The notes beneath the pieces are model-generated. The model was not told the DNA's origin. It made no database searches and worked only from the letters and a program-made list of their open reading frames with translations. This document shows, piece by piece, positions 9,155 through 18,016 of a stretch of 48,553 nucleotides of DNA; position 1 is the stretch's first letter; every line of letters starts with the position of its first letter. The position numbers were made by a program, and so were the translations under genes. Origin of the DNA: Muribaculaceae bacterium (GTDB lineage Bacteria > Bacteroidota > Bacteroidia > Bacteroidales > Muribaculaceae); contig JAIDQZ010000095.1 of assembly GCA_029062005.1 (NCBI GenBank), positions 1-48,553 on the forward strand. Direction: 5' to 3'.

Positions 9155-11624
9155 AAGGAACATCATTTTCACCATATCGGCGGCTCTGCTTCTTGCAGTG
9201 GTCGCCTTTATGTTTTTCTTCCCAGATGCCATGGAGGGAAGGGTGCTTCAGCAGCACGACATTCAGCAAGGCTTAGCCAATGGACATGAAGGCATTGAAT
9301 ATAAAGCAGAAACCGGAGAATCAACCCGTTGGACCAATTCGCTTTTCGGAGGAATGCCGAATTTCCAGATAGCTCCATCATATCCCGCCAACGACCTTTT
9401 AAACTGGATACAGAGCTTATTCATGCTCGGACTGCCGACCCCCGCCGATCTTCTTTTCGGCATGATGCTCGGTTTCTTTATAATGTGCCTATGCATGAAG
9501 ATGCGCTGGAGTGTGGCTCTATTTGCATCTATCGCATGGGGATTCTCTTCCTATTTCATAATCATCATAGGAGCAGGGCATATATGGAAATTCCTGACTC
9601 TCTGCTACATACCCCCTACGATCGGAGGCATTGTTCTCGCCTACAGGGGCAAATACCTTGCAGGAGGAGCCCTTGCAGCACTTTTCTCTGCTCTCCAGTT
9701 GATGAGCAACCATCCGCAGATGACCTATTATTTCGTGCTGGTGATGCTGTGCATGGCGCTAGCCTATCTATGGATTGCATTTAAGGAGAAAACAATAGCC
9801 AAATGGGGAATATCCACCTGCGTGCTGGCAGCAAGCGGACTCATAGGAGTTGCAGCCAACTCTCCAAGCCTATACAACTCGCTTGAATACAGCAAGGAGA
9901 CAGTACGCGGTCGCGCCACCGACATTACTGATCCGAATGCACCTGCAACATCCGGCATGGATAAGAGTGCAATCACGGCATGGAGCTATGGAATCGACGA
10001 GACCTGGAGTCTTCTCATTCCTAACGTCAAGGGTGGAGCGACCCTTAAACCGACCGCCGGACAGAACAGAATGCTCACAGTGGCAGAAACAGACATGGGT
10101 GCTGACCGCTACTTGTCGCAGGAAGAAATGCAGTTCGCGAGCCAGTTTCCGCAATATTTTGGAGATCAGCCAATGACCAACGGACCGGTATATGTGGGAG
10201 CTTTCGTTCTATTGCTTGCGATACTTGCCATGTTTGTAGTGGATGGAAAATGGGAAACTCCTGTAAAATGGGCTCTCTTTGCCTCTTCCATAATAGCGAT
10301 AATGCTGAGCTGGGGTCATAATTTCAATGCACTTACCAACTTTATGATCGACTATTTCCCGGGCTACAACAAGTTCCGTACAGTAAGCTCGATATTGGTA
10401 ATTGTTGAATTCTGCATTCCGTTGCTTGCAGCCCTATGTGTGCGCCAGATTCTCAATACTGAAAATTTCTTCGGTAAAAATAAATGGACTGTCATATGCG
10501 TGATGGGAGGCGGCGTAATGGTGTGTCTCATCGGCTGGCTTGCTCCATCGGTATTCGGAGAGCCTTATTCTGCATCTGAATTCGGATATCTAAAAGAAGC
10601 CGGAGCATTTACAAATCCTGCCTATGCCAACGTGATGAAAGGGATCTCGGCAGGACGGCTCAGTCTTGTATCCACAGACTCCCTGCGATCGATGATATTC
10701 ATTTTGCTTGGATGCGGAATGATTTTCCTATGGGATAGAAAAATCATCAAAAACTCCACCATATGGACCTGCTGCCTGACAGCTATAGTGCTTGCGGATC
10801 TTTACACAGTAGACAAGAGATATGTCGACTCAGACAATTTCATTACAGCAGAAAGCGATGAAGCCGTTTTTGTGCCTACTGAGGCAGACCTCGCGATCCT
10901 TCAGGACAAGAGCAATTACAGAGTAATGGATATCCCGGGATTCGCATCCGCCCGAAGCAGCTATTTCCATAAGACCATCGGCGGATATCACGCTGCAAAG
11001 CTTACTCGCTACAACGATCTGATAGAGCATCAGATCACAAAGGGAAATCCTTTCGTGCTCAATATGCTCAATGCCAAATATTTCCTCACAGACAACGGTT
11101 ACTCAGTGAATCCGGAGGCTTTCGGCAATGCATGGTTTGTCGACACGCTGACATATGTAGGGTCTTCCCGTGAAGAGATGGATGCCCTTTCGTATCTTAC
11201 AAACCGGAATACAGCCGTAGCAGACAATAAGTTTTCCGAGATCATCGGGACTCCTATCCCTATAGCTGAGGGAGATACCATTTATGAGACTTCGTATGCT
11301 CCTAACAAGTTGACCTACCGGGCACATTCTGCAAAAGGAGGCGTAGCTCTGTTCTCGGAAGTATACTTCCCATGGGGATGGAAAGCAACTGTCAATGGCA
11401 AGGAGACACCGATCGGACAAGCAGACTATATTCTTCGCGCCATTCGCATACCCGCCGGAGATTCCGAAATCGTAATGACTTTCGAACCGGAAATATTGAA
11501 AAAAGCCAATACGCTCGCCACAATCTCCGTAATACTCATATACCTTCTTGCTATCGCAGCCTTCGGCAAATGGATCTTCGGTCTGGCTAAAGGCAAGTCA
11601 AAGTCTGCGGCAGGACAGCAATGA
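9144..11624 (+). CDS. YfhO-family polytopic membrane protein
   Basis: About 826 aa if the ATG at 9144 (MQNKRNIIFTI) is used. A TTG five codons upstream is in frame, but the ATG gives a cleaner N-terminus. The first TM is followed by an extracytoplasmic loop (DIQQGLANGHEGIEYKAETG), roughly ten more TMs to about residue 560, then a soluble C-terminal region with a YfhO-type beta domain (EVYFPWGWKATVNGKE) and a final TM. The family resembles GT-C glycosyltransferases, and some members glycosylate lipoteichoic acid or other surface polymers. No substrate can be assigned here. The stop codon overlaps the next start (ATGA). Confidence 0.85.
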   Translation: MQNKRNIIFTISAALLLAVVAFMFFFPDAMEGRVLQQHDIQQGLANGHEGIEYKAETGESTRWTNSLFGGMPNFQIAPSYPANDLLNWIQSLFMLGLPTPADLLFGMMLGFFIMCLCMKMRWSVALFASIAWGFSSYFIIIIGAGHIWKFLTLCYIPPTIGGIVLAYRGKYLAGGALAALFSALQLMSNHPQMTYYFVLVMLCMALAYLWIAFKEKTIAKWGISTCVLAASGLIGVAANSPSLYNSLEYSKETVRGRATDITDPNAPATSGMDKSAITAWSYGIDETWSLLIPNVKGGATLKPTAGQNRMLTVAETDMGADRYLSQEEMQFASQFPQYFGDQPMTNGPVYVGAFVLLLAILAMFVVDGKWETPVKWALFASSIIAIMLSWGHNFNALTNFMIDYFPGYNKFRTVSSILVIVEFCIPLLAALCVRQILNTENFFGKNKWTVICVMGGGVMVCLIGWLAPSVFGEPYSASEFGYLKEAGAFTNPAYANVMKGISAGRLSLVSTDSLRSMIFILLGCGMIFLWDRKIIKNSTIWTCCLTAIVLADLYTVDKRYVDSDNFITAESDEAVFVPTEADLAILQDKSNYRVMDIPGFASARSSYFHKTIGGYHAAKLTRYNDLIEHQITKGNPFVLNMLNAKYFLTDNGYSVNPEAFGNAWFVDTLTYVGSSREEMDALSYLTNRNTAVADNKFSEIIGTPIPIAEGDTIYETSYAPNKLTYRAHSAKGGVALFSEVYFPWGWKATVNGKETPIGQADYILRAIRIPAGDSEIVMTFEPEILKKANTLATISVILIYLLAIAAFGKWIFGLAKGKSKSAAGQQ

Positions 11625-12154
11625 CAACTTGCCTGAAGGATCGCATAACTCGATGGCGCCATACCCGAGGGTATGGCGTCCATTCTCCTTTAGCGTACAG
11701 CATAGTGAAGGAATGCATAAGACCTCAAAAGATATACGGATTCTATTCCGACGCGTACCTTGAGTTTGAATTTCATGAAGACAGGAAAGGTCTCAGAAAT
11801 GCAAAGATGACACTCAGGCTCGTTAACCTGCTGCGTCCGGCACGCATATGGATGCCTGCAGCCGACAGGCGACTCACCACAGCTTTGGGCATGTCATTCC
11901 CGGATATCACCTTTGCCACAAGCAAAGATTGTCCTAAGAATGTGGATCTCATCATCACCTCCGGCGCCATGGATCTATATGGAATGTGGGGGAAAATGGC
12001 AGGTACCGAAGAATGTGCCATGATAATATTCGGGAAGCTTGCCGCTGACAGCACATCCGGATGGAACAATCCTCCGACAATGGAACTGGCAGGCAGGGAA
12101 TTCACAATACTTCTCCGCAGATCATCAATGGATTACACACACTACCTGATATAA
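11621..12154 (+). CDS. Hypothetical protein, possibly a degenerate methyltransferase-like fold
   Basis: A 177-aa cytosolic protein, translationally coupled to the YfhO-type gene by a 4-nt overlap. The N-terminal RHTRGYGVHSPLAYSIVKE motif is one I associate with a group of Bacteroidetes SAM-methyltransferase-like proteins (RGxGVHSPFAY). The middle has alternating strands and helices (RIWMPAADRRLTTALGMSFPD, then NVDLIITSGAMDLYG), but the glycine-rich SAM loop is not recognisable, so catalysis is doubtful. No signal peptide or TM is seen. The function is unknown. Confidence 0.7.
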   Translation: MTTCLKDRITRWRHTRGYGVHSPLAYSIVKECIRPQKIYGFYSDAYLEFEFHEDRKGLRNAKMTLRLVNLLRPARIWMPAADRRLTTALGMSFPDITFATSKDCPKNVDLIITSGAMDLYGMWGKMAGTEECAMIIFGKLAADSTSGWNNPPTMELAGREFTILLRRSSMDYTHYLI

Positions 12155-12191
12155 ACCTCCCAAAATAATCTTCAACCACCGTCATCAGACC

Positions 12192-13094
12192 ATGAGTGTA
12201 CCAACTTCGCTTCAGGATTTTGAGGCATACCTTTCGCTTGAGAGGGGAATGTCGGGCAATACGTGCGAAGCGTACGTGTCTGACGTATGCCATCTTCTTG
12301 AATATCTTGAAGATGAAGGAGCCAATCCGGCTGAGGTTTCTGAAAAGGATCTTCACGGTTTTATCTGCACTCTTCGCGACCTCGGTATCGGACCACGAAG
12401 CCAGGCACGCATTTTATCCGGGATCAAGAGCTATTATAAATTTCTGAAATTATCCGGTATCATTGAAAACAATCCGACCGATCTTCTTGAATCGCCACGC
12501 CTCGGCCGCCACCTTCCGGAAGTCCTGAGTACCGCTGAAATAGATATGATGATTTCTCAGATTCCGGACGACAAGGAAGAATCACTGCGCAACCATGCGA
12601 TAATAGAGACCCTCTACGGCAGCGGACTGCGCGTTTCCGAACTTACCGATGCCAGACTTTCACGGCTTAGTTTTGACGACGGATGCCTTATCGTAGAAGG
12701 CAAGGGGAGCAAACAGAGGATCGTTCCGGTGTCACCTGTTGCAATAGATCTCATTAAGGAGTATCTGCCGCAACGTAGCCGTCTTAACATAAAGCCGGAT
12801 GCCCAGGATACAATCTTTCTCAACAGGAGAGGAGGAAAAATGTCGAGGGTAATGGTTTTCTATATCATCAGGGATCTTGCAGCGGCGGCAGGGATATTGA
12901 AAACTGTATCGCCTCACACTCTTCGCCATAGCTTTGCCACTCATCTTCTTGAAGGAGGAGCATCTTTAAGGGTGATTCAAGAACTTCTTGGACACGAATC
13001 GCTCGAAACGACTGAGATATACGTACACCTCGACCGATCGCGTCTCCGCCATGAGCTGCTCGCACATCACCCACACTATAGAAAAAATTTATGA
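12192..13094 (+). CDS. xerD: XerC/XerD-type tyrosine recombinase
   Basis: A 300-aa site-specific recombinase of the size that resolves chromosome dimers at dif. It has an N-terminal SAM-like core-binding domain (SLQDFEAYLSLERGMSGNT) and a C-terminal catalytic domain with the complete active set: Arg in GSGLRVSELTDARL, Lys in VEGKGSKQRIVPV, HxxR in SPHTLRHSFATHLLEGG, His in LLGHESLETT, and the nucleophilic Tyr in EIYVHLDR. No mobile-element genes or att repeats flank it, which favours a housekeeping Xer role over an integron or conjugative integrase. Whether it is XerC or XerD is not decided; the symbol is the best guess. It is followed by a clear hairpin terminator. Confidence 0.9.
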   Translation: MSVPTSLQDFEAYLSLERGMSGNTCEAYVSDVCHLLEYLEDEGANPAEVSEKDLHGFICTLRDLGIGPRSQARILSGIKSYYKFLKLSGIIENNPTDLLESPRLGRHLPEVLSTAEIDMMISQIPDDKEESLRNHAIIETLYGSGLRVSELTDARLSRLSFDDGCLIVEGKGSKQRIVPVSPVAIDLIKEYLPQRSRLNIKPDAQDTIFLNRRGGKMSRVMVFYIIRDLAAAAGILKTVSPHTLRHSFATHLLEGGASLRVIQELLGHESLETTEIYVHLDRSRLRHELLAHHPHYRKNL

Positions 13095-13107
13095 GATGCG
13101 GGTCTTA
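13088..13107. repeat. Dispersed element, copy 1 (TTTATGAGATG...GTCTTA)
   Basis: One of three copies in the window of a 19-20 nt sequence. This copy has one extra C (GATGCGGGTC instead of GATGGGGTC). It overlaps the stop codon of the Xer gene and touches the terminator stem. The other copies are at 25807-25825 (same strand) and 30948-30966 (opposite strand). Confidence 0.7.
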
Positions 13108-13109
13108 AA

Positions 13110-13134
13110 TTTTTAGGGACAAGAACCCTAAAAA
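13110..13134 (+). terminator. Hairpin terminator after the Xer gene
   Basis: Perfect 9-bp stem, TTTTTAGGG and CCCTAAAAA, with a 7-nt loop, 16 nt past the stop. There is no long U-tract after it. The A/U ends make it potentially bidirectional. Confidence 0.65.
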
Positions 13135-13150
13135 CTACGGAAATCCGTAA

Positions 13151-13181
13151 TTGCATCATTGCGTCATTCATTGTAATTTTG
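13151..13181 (+). promoter_or_regulatory. Promoter of the kinase/AAA+/FHA/PP2C operon
   Basis: TTG (13151-13153), a 20-nt spacer and TAATTTTG (13174-13181): same architecture as the pckA and secDF promoters. The transcript would start near 13188, giving a leader of about 90 nt before the GTG at 13280. The only other structure seen in the gap is a small TACGG/CCGTA hairpin at about 13135-13148. Confidence 0.7.
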
Positions 13182-13279
13182 CAAAATTGCTAATAATATA
13201 GTGAAAAGATGAAGCGCTAATTCAAAATCATACGATTCACCTTTTTACATATGGCAATGCAATTACATATGGATAAGCT

Positions 13280-14239
13280 GTGAATAAATTGAACAAACCT
13301 GACATAAAGGAAAGCAAGAGCACTGCAAAACAGGGACCGGCTAAATATCGCGGGGCCTGGCGACCTAAAGTGCCGGAAACCCGCGGAAGTTCTGAGGAAT
13401 GCCCTCACTGCCATGCAGCTGTCGAAAGCGGGATGGCGATCTGTCCTCATTGCGGAAGATCACTCACCCCTGACAAATGCTCTTTCTGTGGTTCTCCAAT
13501 GAAGCCTAACGCAAAATTCTGCACCCGTTGCGGACAATCAGCCGAAGGCATAGTATGCCCTGAATGCGGCACATTGAATTCCCGAAATTTCTGCCGTCGC
13601 TGTAACGCTCCTCTCACACCTATGGCTATGCAAGCTATGGAGCAGGCAAAAAAAGATCCTGCCTTCAAGGCAGTTCAGAAGAAGGCTGATGAATTGGCTG
13701 AACTACAACGGATGATCAATGAATTGCAGCAGCACTCCGAGACCAATGACCAGACACCGGCAGAACTTTCCGAAGCTGACAAAGCCCTTCTTAATGAATA
13801 TGCCGACATTCTCGCTTCAATAGGAACCGCACCGATAAAACCGGCTGAAACCAAGTCATCCTCACAACGTGGGCAAGCAGCGACATCGGAGCGCCGAGCA
13901 TATCAGGATCCTTGCGCCGACCTGGAAGACATTATGGCAGCATACCGTGAAAAGGCAGCTGAATTGAACCAAGCACTGTCGGCGATGACTCCACCTCCTG
14001 AATACACACCCGAACAGCAGAGGGATTATTTTTCCGCCCGCAAGGTGATGACGATAAACTCAGAGTATGACATGAGCGGCTACGTCCCATACTTGTGGAA
14101 ATGTAACCTTTGCGGTGCTCTGCACAATAATCCTCCCGAATGTGTAAAACCGGAACTCGGTGGCACCTGGATTCATATAAGTGTCGAGGATTATCAGAAA
14201 AACAGTGCGCCGATCACAGTATCGGCTTCTATCGAATGA
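13280..14239 (+). CDS. Multi-zinc-ribbon protein, first gene of the phospho-signalling operon
   Basis: A 319-aa soluble protein of unknown function, starting at GTG (13280); the in-frame sequence before it offers no better start. Six CxxC knuckles (C41/44, 55/58, 67/70, 81/84, 93/96, 105/108) form three tandem zinc ribbons of the DZANK type. A Lys/Glu/Gln-rich helical stretch (about 115-160) and a low-complexity linker follow, then a C-terminal metal site WKCNLCGALHNNPPEC (about residue 275). There is no TM or signal peptide. It leads an operon with kinase, AAA+, FHA and PP2C genes, so it is probably a scaffold or adaptor, because two other proteins of the operon also carry N-terminal zinc ribbons. 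That role is inference. Confidence 0.85.
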   Translation: MNKLNKPDIKESKSTAKQGPAKYRGAWRPKVPETRGSSEECPHCHAAVESGMAICPHCGRSLTPDKCSFCGSPMKPNAKFCTRCGQSAEGIVCPECGTLNSRNFCRRCNAPLTPMAMQAMEQAKKDPAFKAVQKKADELAELQRMINELQQHSETNDQTPAELSEADKALLNEYADILASIGTAPIKPAETKSSSQRGQAATSERRAYQDPCADLEDIMAAYREKAAELNQALSAMTPPPEYTPEQQRDYFSARKVMTINSEYDMSGYVPYLWKCNLCGALHNNPPECVKPELGGTWIHISVEDYQKNSAPITVSASIE

Positions 14240-14277
14240 TAATACAACAATTACAAGATAATAAAAACCCGTAGAAC

Positions 14278-17200
14278 ATGGCTGAAGACAAGACCATCGG
14301 AGCCCGCAGACGACGCGCCGATATGGATGACCAATTAGACATCCATGCCACAGGGAAAGCAAACCGTGGAAACAAAGACTTAGATATCCACGCCACAGGC
14401 AAGACATCCCGTGGAAATATTGAGCAGGACATCCACGCCACAGGCAAAGCATCCCGCGACAGCCTGCAGCCTTACGAACAGAAAACGCAAGGAGTTCGCC
14501 GTCCTGATACAAATTCAGAAGCGAATACGGCGAGAGAGATGGAATGGCCTTCCGAATTTGTACTTGAAGGCACCCGATATAAAAACGAGGGGATTCTTTC
14601 CGACTCATCAGGAGAGGCGGTGGTCTTCACCGTGAGCAAAGGTGGCAAAAAATATGCATTAAAGGTATATTATTATAATCCTGAGCATCGTCCCAACCAT
14701 AAGATTCTTGAAAAGATAAAGTCTCTTGCAGGAAGCGGACTGCTTGTCAACATAATAAGTCATGGCGAATGGAGCAACCCCGCCGCTCCGGGCTCCATCA
14801 ATGACTACGAGCTTATGGACTTTTGCGAAGGAGGCTCACTGGAAGACGTGATCGTGGCTGGCGACGAAAAAGCATTTGCCGAGGTAGCCGTGCGAATGGG
14901 TGCGGCGATTGATTTTCTTAGCAAGCACGGCATAATTCACCGCGACATAAAACCGGCAAACTTTTTCTACGCAGATAAGGAAAGGACACAGATCGTTCTT
15001 GCCGACTTCGGAATTTCTGCAGAATGCCCTGAAGGTGGCACCTGCAAAATCGACGAGATGCGGTCGCCGCTCTATGCATCACCGGAATTCTACACAAATG
15101 TTCCCGGACAACCCGCCGAGGTAGGAGTTCAAAGCGATTATTTCTCTCTTGGAGTGTCATTGCTGTGTCTCTGGGTCGGCAAGGCAAAGCTTTCTGCCAA
15201 TGAAAGCCAGCTGCTCCGCTCCAAACTTAACGAGACTCTTCCCATACCTAAGGAAATGTCGGCACATGATGCATCCCTCATAAAGGCTCTTACGCGCCTG
15301 AAGATGGCGGACAGGGCTGATTTCGACGACATAAAACGCTGGGCTAAGGGAGAGAATCTGGGGGTTGCTGATTCTTCTGCCGCAGACTCAGATTTCCATG
15401 TAGTCTATAACTCATCGAAAAATCAGGTGGCGCATTCCCCGGCAGAATTTGCAGCATTTCTTATCGAAGACAAACCTCTCGGTAAAAAATACATCTATTC
15501 AGGTCGCGTGACGAAATGGCTTGAAGAGACCGGACGCAACGAAATTGCCGTAAATGTCGAGGATATCGTAGAAAAAGTATATCCCAAGAATCAGGACGCC
15601 GGACTCATGGCTGTGGCATACATGCTTGATCCTGCGATGGATTATGTGGCTCCCGATGGCAGACATATGACAGATCCCTCTGATATAGCAATGCATATCT
15701 ACAATAACAAGCTGGTCGACGAGGTTCTGAATCCGGAATCCAACCTTATGGTCTACTTCAAGGTGCTTAAGCTCGACAAGACATTGGCGGCATTGAAGGA
15801 ATACATGGCATCAGATGAAGCGGACAGAGGAAAAGAGCCCTACAAAGGATTCATCGCCACATACTATCTTGCGGTCCTGATCAACAGCAACATCCCGTTT
15901 CCTGTAGAGATAGATGATGAGATGGGAGTAGCCGACAATGTAGACATGCTGCTGGAAGCGTATAATCAAAACGGCTATCTTGGAAGCATAAACTCCACTC
16001 TCCTGCGTAGCCGTGCATTCATAGTCTGGCTCTCCTACCGCAATCCGGCGCTTGCCGGTAAGGTGCGCATGCTTCACGATAACGAAAGCGACGATGTTGA
16101 TTCCATCTACTACAGGTCATCATCCGCATATCGCATCGCATATGAGCTAAATCCTGCATCCGATCTTTTCTTCAGCATTGACACAGAGTCGAAAACACGC
16201 TGCTACTCCATAGAACAGTTAGGTATATACCTCAACGGAGTCATCGATCAATACGTAATCGGAGATGTGACGGACGAGGACGAAGCCCTCGAAGAGTTCA
16301 TCTTCATGGACGATTACAATATAGGAGACTATCTCAGAGCCCGCGGAGAACAATATGCAAATTTCCTTAAATGGAACAGATACTGCATGGATACCGACGA
16401 CGAGGAAAACCTACAGAAGGCAGGTCCCTACGACACTCTCATCGGCGCTTACAAAACCACGGCAGGGTTCCTTGGACACGGACCGGATTTTCCGTTCGGA
16501 GAAGAGACGCTTACCTCACCCGACGATCTGAAGAAGATCCCTGCGGCAGAAGTAGCGGAAGCCCTCGACCACAAAGCTCATCCGCGCAATGACGCAGATT
16601 GCCGCATCACGCCCCTTGCCGCATGGCTGGCGGTATTCTTCCAGGAAAACCCGAGACTTGACCTCTCAAAGAAATTCACTTATGAGAAGGAGACTGCCGA
16701 ATACATAGAATTCATCGGAAGATACGCTCCCGGCAATTATTATGTGAAGCGCTACAACAGTGCATTGCGAACCATCGACAAATCTGCAGGAAAACTAAAG
16801 AAAAGCGACAAGGCTACCAAACTTAACAGGAATATATATCTGATATTGTGCCTGATTCCTACGCTTGCTCTTCTCGCATGCATGATATTACTGCCGGTTC
16901 CTGCAGTCAATCCGATAAAGGGGCACTATATGGCTACCGTGGGACTTGTCTTCCTGAGTATCTTTGTAGCCTGCACTGCATCCGGCAATCTGTCAGACGG
17001 TGTGATCTGGGGAGCTGTAGGAGGCTTTGCAGGAGCAGGAATCATATATGCCGGGTTTAATTGGTTCCCGATGCCATTGACTGTAATTCTCGGTATTATC
17101 GCCCTGGCTGCCGCCATATATTATGCAAGGAGCATGTTTAATGTTTCCGACAGGTTTGACGTAGGTGGAAAGACCGTGAGGGGTGACGAATTCGAATACC

Positions 17201-17985
17201 GACAGCTTGACGCGCTCTATTTTGCTTATCATCAGACCGATAACAAGCTCGACAACGTCATTACGAAATACTCCTCATTGCAGCGCGACACCAACAAGAG
17301 CGCACGGGAAGACTATAATTCCTACGGCTGGAGCTGGCTTGGGATCATATGGCCTATGCTCGCACTATGGTTTTTCATCACTCCGCAGCTGAGCGGCGCA
17401 CGTTGCTGGGCAAACGGAGTGATAGAATCTGAAGCAAAGGCGAATCAATGGGTGCTCGGCACCTGGAAAACAAAATACTCATCCGGCGGAACATCTATAA
17501 TCTGCCATATCGACTCTATCGACAAGCACAATCAGATATTCGGCACAATGGAAATAGCCGGGCAAGCTCCGGTGGAAGCCAGAGGCAATGTAAAGAGCAA
17601 GTCCGATACCATTCCTGATAATTTCTCGATGTGGCCTATAGAAGAGGGCAGCAAGAACAGAAAATGTTTCAATTTTTCCTACAAAAAGGACAGGAAATCG
17701 GCAGAAGGCACTTACTATGACCGGAAAGGCACCTCTCATAAGATGACACTTCTCTCCACTCCGCTTGCCCCGTGGTTTCTGGAACCTGAAAATGTTCCTG
17801 CAGAGGTAAAAGGCAATAAGAAGAACAAGACAGGATCAGGAAAGTCTTCTAAAGCATCAAAAGCATCCGTATCTGCTGAAGAAACAGTTCAGGAATCAGA
17901 CTACGAGGTTTCAACCGAGACATCTGCCGAAGGTTCAGATGCGTCACAACCGCAGAAAGGCACATTCTGGCAAGACACAATGTAG
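14278..17985 (+). CDS. Transmembrane Ser/Thr protein kinase with N-terminal 15-residue repeats
   Basis: A 1235-aa Hanks-type kinase. The N-terminus has TIGAR at residues 6-10, then three 15-residue repeats (DIHATGK at 21, 36 and 51). The kinase domain (about 95-355) looks active: nucleotide-binding Lys129 (YALKVYY), catalytic HRD at 221-223 in IIHRDIKPAN, DFG at 243-245, and SPLYASPEFY after the activation loop. A helical region of roughly 450 residues with no recognised domain follows. About four TMs lie around 850-955 and one more near 1025-1045. The C-terminal part, starting near WVLGTWKTKYSSGG, is predicted to be outside the membrane core, with a Ser/Lys-rich tail. It sits 38 nt after the zinc-ribbon gene and 31 nt before the AAA+ gene. 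The substrate and stimulus are unknown; the neighbouring FHA and PP2C proteins are the obvious reader and eraser. Confidence 0.92.
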   Translation: MAEDKTIGARRRRADMDDQLDIHATGKANRGNKDLDIHATGKTSRGNIEQDIHATGKASRDSLQPYEQKTQGVRRPDTNSEANTAREMEWPSEFVLEGTRYKNEGILSDSSGEAVVFTVSKGGKKYALKVYYYNPEHRPNHKILEKIKSLAGSGLLVNIISHGEWSNPAAPGSINDYELMDFCEGGSLEDVIVAGDEKAFAEVAVRMGAAIDFLSKHGIIHRDIKPANFFYADKERTQIVLADFGISAECPEGGTCKIDEMRSPLYASPEFYTNVPGQPAEVGVQSDYFSLGVSLLCLWVGKAKLSANESQLLRSKLNETLPIPKEMSAHDASLIKALTRLKMADRADFDDIKRWAKGENLGVADSSAADSDFHVVYNSSKNQVAHSPAEFAAFLIEDKPLGKKYIYSGRVTKWLEETGRNEIAVNVEDIVEKVYPKNQDAGLMAVAYMLDPAMDYVAPDGRHMTDPSDIAMHIYNNKLVDEVLNPESNLMVYFKVLKLDKTLAALKEYMASDEADRGKEPYKGFIATYYLAVLINSNIPFPVEIDDEMGVADNVDMLLEAYNQNGYLGSINSTLLRSRAFIVWLSYRNPALAGKVRMLHDNESDDVDSIYYRSSSAYRIAYELNPASDLFFSIDTESKTRCYSIEQLGIYLNGVIDQYVIGDVTDEDEALEEFIFMDDYNIGDYLRARGEQYANFLKWNRYCMDTDDEENLQKAGPYDTLIGAYKTTAGFLGHGPDFPFGEETLTSPDDLKKIPAAEVAEALDHKAHPRNDADCRITPLAAWLAVFFQENPRLDLSKKFTYEKETAEYIEFIGRYAPGNYYVKRYNSALRTIDKSAGKLKKSDKATKLNRNIYLILCLIPTLALLACMILLPVPAVNPIKGHYMATVGLVFLSIFVACTASGNLSDGVIWGAVGGFAGAGIIYAGFNWFPMPLTVILGIIALAAAIYYARSMFNVSDRFDVGGKTVRGDEFEYRQLDALYFAYHQTDNKLDNVITKYSSLQRDTNKSAREDYNSYGWSWLGIIWPMLALWFFITPQLSGARCWANGVIESEAKANQWVLGTWKTKYSSGGTSIICHIDSIDKHNQIFGTMEIAGQAPVEARGNVKSKSDTIPDNFSMWPIEEGSKNRKCFNFSYKKDRKSAEGTYYDRKGTSHKMTLLSTPLAPWFLEPENVPAEVKGNKKNKTGSGKSSKASKASVSAEETVQESDYEVSTETSAEGSDASQPQKGTFWQDTM
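14335..14469 (+). repeat. Three in-frame 45-bp tandem repeats at the kinase N-terminus
   Basis: Three exact-period 45-bp units encode LDIHATGKANRGNKD and two close variants. DIHATGK is invariant, with Thr at residues 25, 40 and 55. The DNA copies differ mainly at synonymous sites. Confidence 0.85.
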
Positions 17986-18016
17986 GATTTACATCAATTT
18001 CTAAACACCCCTTGCA

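Noticed and set aside
12192..13094. Integrase of a mobile element or integron
   Set aside because: No att duplication, tRNA target, excisionase or cargo is visible, and the length and motifs are those of housekeeping XerC/D.
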